A model generated the notes under the pieces. The model ran no database searches and had not been told where the DNA came from. It worked only from the letters and a program-made list of their open reading frames with translations. The translations under genes and the position numbers were made by a program. This document shows positions 61,424 through 64,000 of a stretch of 64,000 nucleotides of DNA, piece after piece (positions within the stretch are counted from its first letter, which is position 1; every line of letters begins with the position of its first letter). The DNA lies in the NCBI GenBank assembly GCA_964530825.1, contig CAZHCA010000002.1, forward strand, positions 124,001 through 188,000. The letters are read 5' to 3'. The DNA is from CAZHCA01 sp964530825. Its GTDB lineage: Bacteria > Bacteroidota > Bacteroidia > Chitinophagales > Saprospiraceae.

Positions 61424-61609
61424 TTTATCTCCTTTCGGGGCATTCATAAGCGTTAGAAGTTGAAAGATATTTAGATTGATTAAATTTTAAGATGTAAATA
61501 TAAATTAGAAAATATGCTTTTTACAACGGGAAGGCAACTATTTTTGACGCCTTCCCTAAAAAACCGAGCAGATACTCCATTTGTCCAAGTACGGGTAAGG
61601 CGCCGATTC

Positions 61610-61647
61610 ATGGGGCGACAATCAGCGCCGGCCACTTGCCGCCCCAT
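61610..61647 (-). terminator. Hairpin after the PCMD gene
   Basis: A 12-bp inverted repeat with one U-G wobble on the minus strand (ATGGGGCGNCAA arms at 61610-61621 and 61636-61647), 12 bases past the stop at 61660. No T run follows, so it may be a terminator without one, or a stabilising hairpin. Confidence 0.4.
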
Positions 61648-61659
61648 AGCCAAGCGCAT

Positions 61660-62718
61660 CTAGTAGACCAGCTCAAAGTTGTTTATCCAGAGCTCACTGC
61701 CGATGGCGCCGGTGAAGAAGTCGCCCAGGGCGCTTGATGAGAAAACCACCGTAATGTGGGTGGGAGTATCGTTGGGATCGCCCCAGGTTTCCCCATCCCG
61801 AATATTGGCGTATTCAAACTCCGGATCGGCGCTGGTCAGTTCGCCGTATTTAATATCCACTTCCAGTGTAGTCCAGTCTGCCACGCGCTGTTCGTCGCGG
61901 TACCAGCCGGTGCCAATGCGGGCCGTCTGGTCGCCTTCGCGCTTTTCGAGTAGTACGTAGATGTCGGCCTGGTCGCCACCGGGCAACGGACTGCCGTCGG
62001 CATCGAGGTATTCTTCGCCGGGCAGGTAGCGGTAGTCTACCCGGAAGGCAGACGGACGGCCGCCGAAGGGGGTACCAAAGTCGATGTTCGACCGGGGGTC
62101 GGTGGCGCTCGGGAAGCCGTCGGTAAAGGATCCGGTGTACAGCGTAGCCGCCGCCATGCGGACGATCAGTGGAGCTTCCTGGCTAATCATGCGGGCAGCT
62201 AAGTCGCCCCCACCTAGGTCTTCGGGTACGGTATTAAATCGACCCACCAGGGCCAGGGCTTTATTGGCGGTATCCCAGATGGTATTATCGGCGCTTTCAC
62301 CGGGCTGCTGATAAGAGCCGGCACTGTACCATTGGTCAAAATTACTGTTGGGTAGCTGCGGTTGCGGGTCCGCCCGGATGGCAGTGACCTCCCATTCAGC
62401 CTGGGTGCCGTCTTCGGCCGTTACCGTGTAGATGACCGGCGAGGTAAAATCCTGGGGTTCGCCAACGCCGGGTACAACGGTAGCAAAGTTGGACAGGTCG
62501 ATCACCGAAGGGGCCAGGGCGGTTAGGTCGGTACCTTCCGGAAAAGGTACTGCAACGGTGCGGTCGACACCGCTGATGGTGGTACCACCGCTTTGACCGG
62601 GGATTTCAAAGGCCTTAATCGCTTTGAAGCTGGATAATCCGAATTTATCCTCGGGGATGCAGGCCGTTTGTAAAACCAGAAGTAAAACGACACCTACGAG
62701 TTGGGCTATTTTTTTTAC
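61660..62718 (-). CDS. PCMD-domain lipoprotein, non-standard or lost start codon
   Basis: The C-terminal part (GTG at 62505 onward) has a short Ig-like segment (SPVIYTVTAEDGTQAEWEVT) and then a PCMD (putative carbohydrate metabolism) beta-sandwich: NSNFDQWYSAG, AARMISQEA, LWINNFELVY. Reading on in the same frame upstream adds a clear lipoprotein signal, KKIAQLVGVVLLLVLQTAC, then IPEDKFGLSSFKAIKAF. A stop (62722-62724) bounds the frame, and no ATG, GTG or TTG lies before the signal: only ATC, GTA and ATA codons. So the start is ATC/ATA, or the start has been lost, or there is an indel in the 8-T run at 62709-62716. Confidence 0.72.
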   Translation of the reverse strand, partial: VKKIAQLVGVVLLLVLQTACIPEDKFGLSSFKAIKAFEIPGQSGGTTISGVDRTVAVPFPEGTDLTALAPSVIDLSNFATVVPGVGEPQDFTSPVIYTVTAEDGTQAEWEVTAIRADPQPQLPNSNFDQWYSAGSYQQPGESADNTIWDTANKALALVGRFNTVPEDLGGGDLAARMISQEAPLIVRMAAATLYTGSFTDGFPSATDPRSNIDFGTPFGGRPSAFRVDYRYLPGEEYLDADGSPLPGGDQADIYVLLEKREGDQTARIGTGWYRDEQRVADWTTLEVDIKYGELTSADPEFEYANIRDGETWGDPNDTPTHITVVFSSSALGDFFTGAIGSELWINNFELVY

Positions 62719-62773
62719 GATTTAATTTTTCTTTAAAAGCTTTATAAAAATAATAATTCTCCCAAAAACCGGT

Positions 62774-63520
62774 TCAGAAGTAATACCCAATGCCCAGGTT
62801 CAGGGCCAGGAGGTTGATCTGTAAATCGATATCTGACGCCACGATACGGGTGCGGTTCGCTTCGTCGTTGTTCGTAACCTCTTCTGTAATTCTGGTGGTT
62901 AGGCCGGCCAGGCCAACCGTTGTCTCAAATGCCCAGTTGCGGTTAAAGAAAAGCAAGATTCCAGGCGCAACCCCCAGGCGGAATTCAAAAACATCGCGCT
63001 CAATTTTGTTGACCTCGTCGGGAAGAAAATCGCGCTGCAGCGATTCAAAAATGGAAAAGCGCGCATCGGTCTGCACCAGGATTTGGATAGTACCATTGCC
63101 GAAAGGGATATAGTTGCGCATGTTGGGGATAAAGGAAATGTCCTGCTGTACGAAATTGGTAGTTACTTCAATGCCGTCCTGGTCGATAAAAGTTATGTCT
63201 TCTCTCTCGCGCCCGTAGCTTAATCCGAGTCCCAGGGTCAAGTTGTCTACTATGGCGTACCCGCTATTGAACCGAATGCGGTAACGCAATCTATCTTGGT
63301 CGATGACCTGCCGAAACAATTGGTCTTCGTTTTCTGCATTGCGTTGGTCTAGTGAGAAGTTGGTACTCAAAAAGACTCGACCTTTGGTTACAAGCCGGTC
63401 TTCGCCGTCGGGAGAGAAATTGATGCCCTGGCCGAAAGCTGGTGCCAGGGCTGCAAGTGCCAGCCAACCCGTCAGCAGTGGCCAGGCTTTCGTAGCATCG
63501 AAAAATTTAAAAGCGATCAT
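62774..63520 (-). CDS. Outer-membrane beta-barrel protein
   Basis: A 248-residue protein with a signal peptide (about 12-31, ending FGQ) and alternating-residue beta-strands throughout (NLTLGLGLSYGRERED, FEFRLGVAPGILLFFNRNWAF, LALNLGIGYYF), ending in a C-terminal Phe typical of OM barrels. About eight strands. It lies 55 bases before the PCMD lipoprotein on the same strand, so the pair is probably an operon acting at the outer membrane. Ligand unknown. Confidence 0.85.
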   Translation of the reverse strand: MIAFKFFDATKAWPLLTGWLALAALAPAFGQGINFSPDGEDRLVTKGRVFLSTNFSLDQRNAENEDQLFRQVIDQDRLRYRIRFNSGYAIVDNLTLGLGLSYGREREDITFIDQDGIEVTTNFVQQDISFIPNMRNYIPFGNGTIQILVQTDARFSIFESLQRDFLPDEVNKIERDVFEFRLGVAPGILLFFNRNWAFETTVGLAGLTTRITEEVTNNDEANRTRIVASDIDLQINLLALNLGIGYYF

Positions 63521-63818
63521 GATGAAAGAATTTTAAGGGTTTTGAGTTATGGGTAAAAAAGATTGATCAAAGTCTATTCAGTTCTCAGGCTTTTAGCTAA
63601 TCCATTCCTTGTGCTATAGAAGGAAGTGCGAATTATTGAAGAATCCCCAGGGATCTGGCACCGCAATAATTGTTCGGCCTACGCGATAAGCCATCTAACG
63701 GTGCGTTTGCCATCCTAAATTTGGGAAGATCAGGCCTAAATAGAAGGGCCATACTCGGTTTTGTTGGGTTAAATGATCGCTCAATTCGGCTACACTCGAT
63801 GAGCGCGGGGTGTGCCGT

Positions 63819-64000
63819 CTACATTACCCTACCCCTGGAACGGAACAGTAGCACAAACCCTAGGGCTACTCCCATACCCACCCAAGCAGGCAGCACCCAT
63901 ATCGTATCCCACTGATGGTGGCCGTTGGACAGGGTATGTGCGTTGACGTGGGCGCCGGCAATGTAGGAGCTGATCAGCACCCCAAAGCCCATGGTGATGA
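63819..64000 (-). CDS. MFS transporter, C-terminal part (cut by the window)
   Basis: The last 60 residues of a protein that continues past the window edge. Two membrane segments are visible: MGFGVLISSYIAGAHVNA and WVLPAWVGMGVALGFVLLF, then a basic end RSRGRVM. The GFG..I.SYIAG pattern recalls nucleoside H+ symporters (NupG-like MFS), which is only a guess from so short a piece. Confidence 0.55.
   Translation of the reverse strand, partial: ITMGFGVLISSYIAGAHVNAHTLSNGHHQWDTIWVLPAWVGMGVALGFVLLFRSRGRVM

Overview
The window is a mostly core chromosomal segment of a member of the Bacteroidota, probably near the Saprospiria/Lewinella group; the rank below phylum is inference. Phylum-level markers seen directly are the gliding genes gldD and gldE next to mutY and ssb, a type IX secretion (T9SS) C-terminal sorting domain, a TonB-dependent receptor paired with a DUF4249 lipoprotein, DUF4270/glmS and DUF4290/murA neighbourhoods, a very long SecA, and promoters of the Bacteroidota type (TTTG, 19-20 bases, TAnnTTTG). 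No rRNA, CRISPR array, prophage or insertion sequence was found. There is one tRNA gene (Cys, GCA).

Layout. 0.1-7.7 kb: pth, a glycosyltransferase, a tiny lipoprotein, then a minus-strand HU / TPR / 30-residue COX24-type basic protein / RNase G group, then yicC-gmk-apaG. 8-16 kb: TonB receptor plus DUF4249 lipoprotein, a beta-CASP metallo-hydrolase, and an ECF sigma / anti-sigma-like / beta-solenoid operon. 16-26 kb: a T9SS-exported protein, a glucosaminidase, an OmpH/Skp chaperone and a long minus-strand run (panC, panD, a flippase-like membrane protein, a heptose-phosphate adenylyltransferase, Nif3, a zinc-ribbon coiled coil, a TPR protein). 26-36 kb: a short GlgA-like protein, DUF4270 lipoprotein, glmS, DUF4290, murA, DUF4286, acyl-CoA dehydrogenase, a site-2 protease and a DtxR regulator. 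36-37 kb: a decayed LytTR regulator and gene-poor DNA. 37-43 kb: nitroreductase, membrane pyrophosphatase and C-terminal processing protease.

43-60 kb (minus strand): a tightly overlapping pabB-pabC-methyltransferase-GNAT operon, mutY-ssb-gldE-gldD, a second ECF sigma factor with a consensus promoter, deoC-SPOR-rodA-tgt-lptF, and secA. 60-64 kb: a lipoprotein, tRNA-Cys, a visibly AT-richer two-gene unit of unknown function, an outer-membrane barrel plus PCMD lipoprotein pair, and the 3' end of an MFS transporter.

Much of the window serves envelope construction: glmS and murA for peptidoglycan precursors, rodA and glucosaminidase for wall shape and turnover, lptF and the heptose enzyme for LPS, secA and OmpH for export and folding, and GldD/GldE with T9SS cargo for the gliding/secretion machinery. 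I found no convincing new multi-gene defence or mobile system. The items most worth following are the 30-residue COX24-like gene, the exported methyltransferase translationally coupled to folate genes, the PCMD lipoprotein without a standard start codon, the frameshifted LytTR remnant, the AT-rich two-gene unit beside tRNA-Cys, and a GlgA-like protein that lacks its catalytic features.
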